Source: Antedon bifida (taxonomy: Eukaryota; Echinodermata; Crinoidea; Comatulida; Antedonidae). From it: 64,000 bases of DNA. The number at the start of each line of letters is the position of its first letter. The first letter of the stretch is position 1. The notes beneath the pieces are model-generated. The model saw nothing but the letters and a program-made list of their open reading frames with translations. It was not told where the DNA came from and did no database searches. The stretch is taken from NCBI GenBank assembly GCA_963402885.1, contig OY727098.1, positions 1,116,001 through 1,180,000 on the forward strand. The letters run 5' to 3'. Below, in pieces: positions 62,758 through 64,000 of the stretch. The position numbers and the translations under genes are program-made.

Positions 62758-62895
62758 CCTAAGTCTCATTTGAGGTTTAGGGATCGTGGAGTTGAAAGAG
62801 TCGTGAGTTACAACCCTGTCACTAGTTCAGGATTGAACCCTGGACCTTGGGATTGGAAGGCAAGCACGTTAACCACCAATCTACAGCTCCACTAC
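62758..62895 (-). repeat. tRNA-headed SINE
   Basis: The minus strand has GGTGGTTAACGTGCTTGCCT, then the B-box-like GGGTTCAATCCT and CAGGGTTGTAACTCACGAC. Same family as 10146 and 29166, more diverged. Confidence 0.7.
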
Positions 62896-63576
62896 ATATA
62901 GCAAATTATATAGAAAAAAAATGGAATAAGGACTGCGAAGCAAGTACAATTATTATCAATTCAATAGGTGACAAGGCGCTACTTAATACTACCTAGCTAG
63001 AGGCCTAGTATAGTATTTAGTAATAATCAATAATACAATTAAAGTGAACCAACAAACAAGAAAAATGGTTAGACTCTCTGGTAATTATTATATAGAAAAG
63101 TAAACCGCTTGCTTATACTCTATCTTCTAGCCTAGCTAGGCCTAGCTAGGCCTAGAGACCCTATAAAAGGCATCCCATCCCTGTCTTGTCTACCCTAGTA
63201 GTAGACCTACTGTAGCTAGGGCCAGGCTAGGCCCTAGCTAGGCCTATTATGCTCTGAACGCCCATACTAATAATAATTATAATCATTTATATCCTAGCTC
63301 CTATAATATATTTGCAAATCAATACATGTAATTATTTTTACCAGGAGTTAAAATACGCTTCGACTAGCCTAGGCTACAAACAACTGTAGTATGTCTCTCT
63401 GCTGCTGCTGGCCTAGCTCATCCGGTTTTGTATACTTTTGGTCGACGAATCGTGGTCTCACGGGAGAGGTATATTCAGAGCGTCATTCTGACGACTGGAG
63501 CATTCTCTACTTCTCTACGGGGCGCCATTTATGCCTTTATTAATAAATAATAGAAATAGTACTACAGTACGGTAAC

Positions 63577-63830
63577 TGCTCAAGTGGACCCAATTTAGCA
63601 CCAGGGTAGCATAGTGATATAAAATAGAAATAAAGTCACTAAATTTTAATATCTTTTCGTATGTTAATACACTGTGCTCAAGTGGACCTAATTTGAAGTC
63701 GCTTAAGTTTCAATATCTTTTCGTATGTTAATATACTGTGCTCAAGTGGACACAATTTGGCACCAGTGGAGCACAGTGATATAAACTAGAAATAAGTCAC
63801 TGAATGTTAATATCTTTTCGTATTTAAAAC
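63577..63830. repeat. Tandem repeat, GCTCAAGTGGAC units
   Basis: Three units, each beginning TGCTCAAGTGGACC and ending AATATCTTTTCGTATGTTAA, starting near 63577, 63675 and 63740. The middle unit lacks the CACCAGGGTAGCATAGTGAT segment. Confidence 0.85.
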
Positions 63831-64000
63831 ATCGAGAAAAAATACTTCAGGAAATACTTCAACAATATTTCAAACTTGCTATATAATGTTAAATATCGGT
63901 TACTCCATCCGTAATACAAAAGAAAAAATAGTTTCAAGCCATATCAGTGATTGTAATAACTTGCGTTTGTCTAAGAGATCTAAGATACTTATTTTGTGTC

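Larger units (their letters stand above)
62441..64000. other. UCKL1 5' flank and beyond
   Basis: Should contain the UCKL1 promoter and any non-coding first exon; none can be fixed from sequence. It holds a SINE (62758-62895), a cluster of CTAGGCCTAG palindromes (63125-63245), a GC-richer patch at 63415-63535 that could be a promoter, and a tandem repeat (63577-63830). No coding exon is seen. Confidence 0.5.

Overview
This is an animal (metazoan) nuclear genome window: AT-rich, with small exons in GT-AG introns, no operons, and most of the length occupied by short inverted-repeat elements, SINEs and satellites. The gene set and the recurring AGGCCT-type palindromes suggest a marine invertebrate deuterostome, most likely an echinoderm. 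That placement is my inference and has not been tested.

Five host genes can be reconstructed exon by exon. From left to right they are: (1) the 3' five exons of a tartrate-resistant purple acid phosphatase (ACP5-like), + strand, 48-3143, entering from outside the window; (2) a complete 14-exon ENOSF1-like enolase-superfamily sugar-acid dehydratase, - strand, 12217-4401, 444 aa; (3) a complete 6-exon thiopurine S-methyltransferase-like gene (TPMT), + strand, 31609-35371, 286 aa, with an extended basic N-terminus; (4) a complete 9-exon EIPR1/TSSC1 WD-repeat gene, - strand, 46335-40794, 387 aa; (5) a complete 17-exon UCKL1-like uridine kinase / UPRT fusion gene, - strand, 62440-48216, 509 aa. 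Reading frames stay in phase across every splice junction I placed. The genes are unrelated in function and each seems to be its own transcription unit.

The standout object sits in the 7.9-kb intron 14 of UCKL1: a 6.7-kb DNA transposon (49740-56442) with about 750-bp terminal inverted repeats, TTAA at both ends, and a four-exon transposase-like gene of about 1,186 codons on the same strand as UCKL1. The gene is complete except for one apparent single-base loss in a T-run. Two smaller inverted-repeat elements are nested in it, and a 35-bp minisatellite (about 17 copies) lies beside it in the same intron.

A second notable element is a 903-bp fold-back element with about 320-bp arms and a perfect 10-bp target duplication in EIPR1 intron 2 (44849-45751), resembling non-autonomous Mutator-like elements.

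The rest is intergenic sequence (about 19 kb between ENOSF1 and TPMT, 5.4 kb between TPMT and EIPR1) carrying at least seven families of short palindromic elements, three tRNA-headed SINE copies plus a related composite SINE, a triplet-repeat array near 23.6-24.2 kb, and several tandem arrays. I found no host coding exon in those intergenic stretches.
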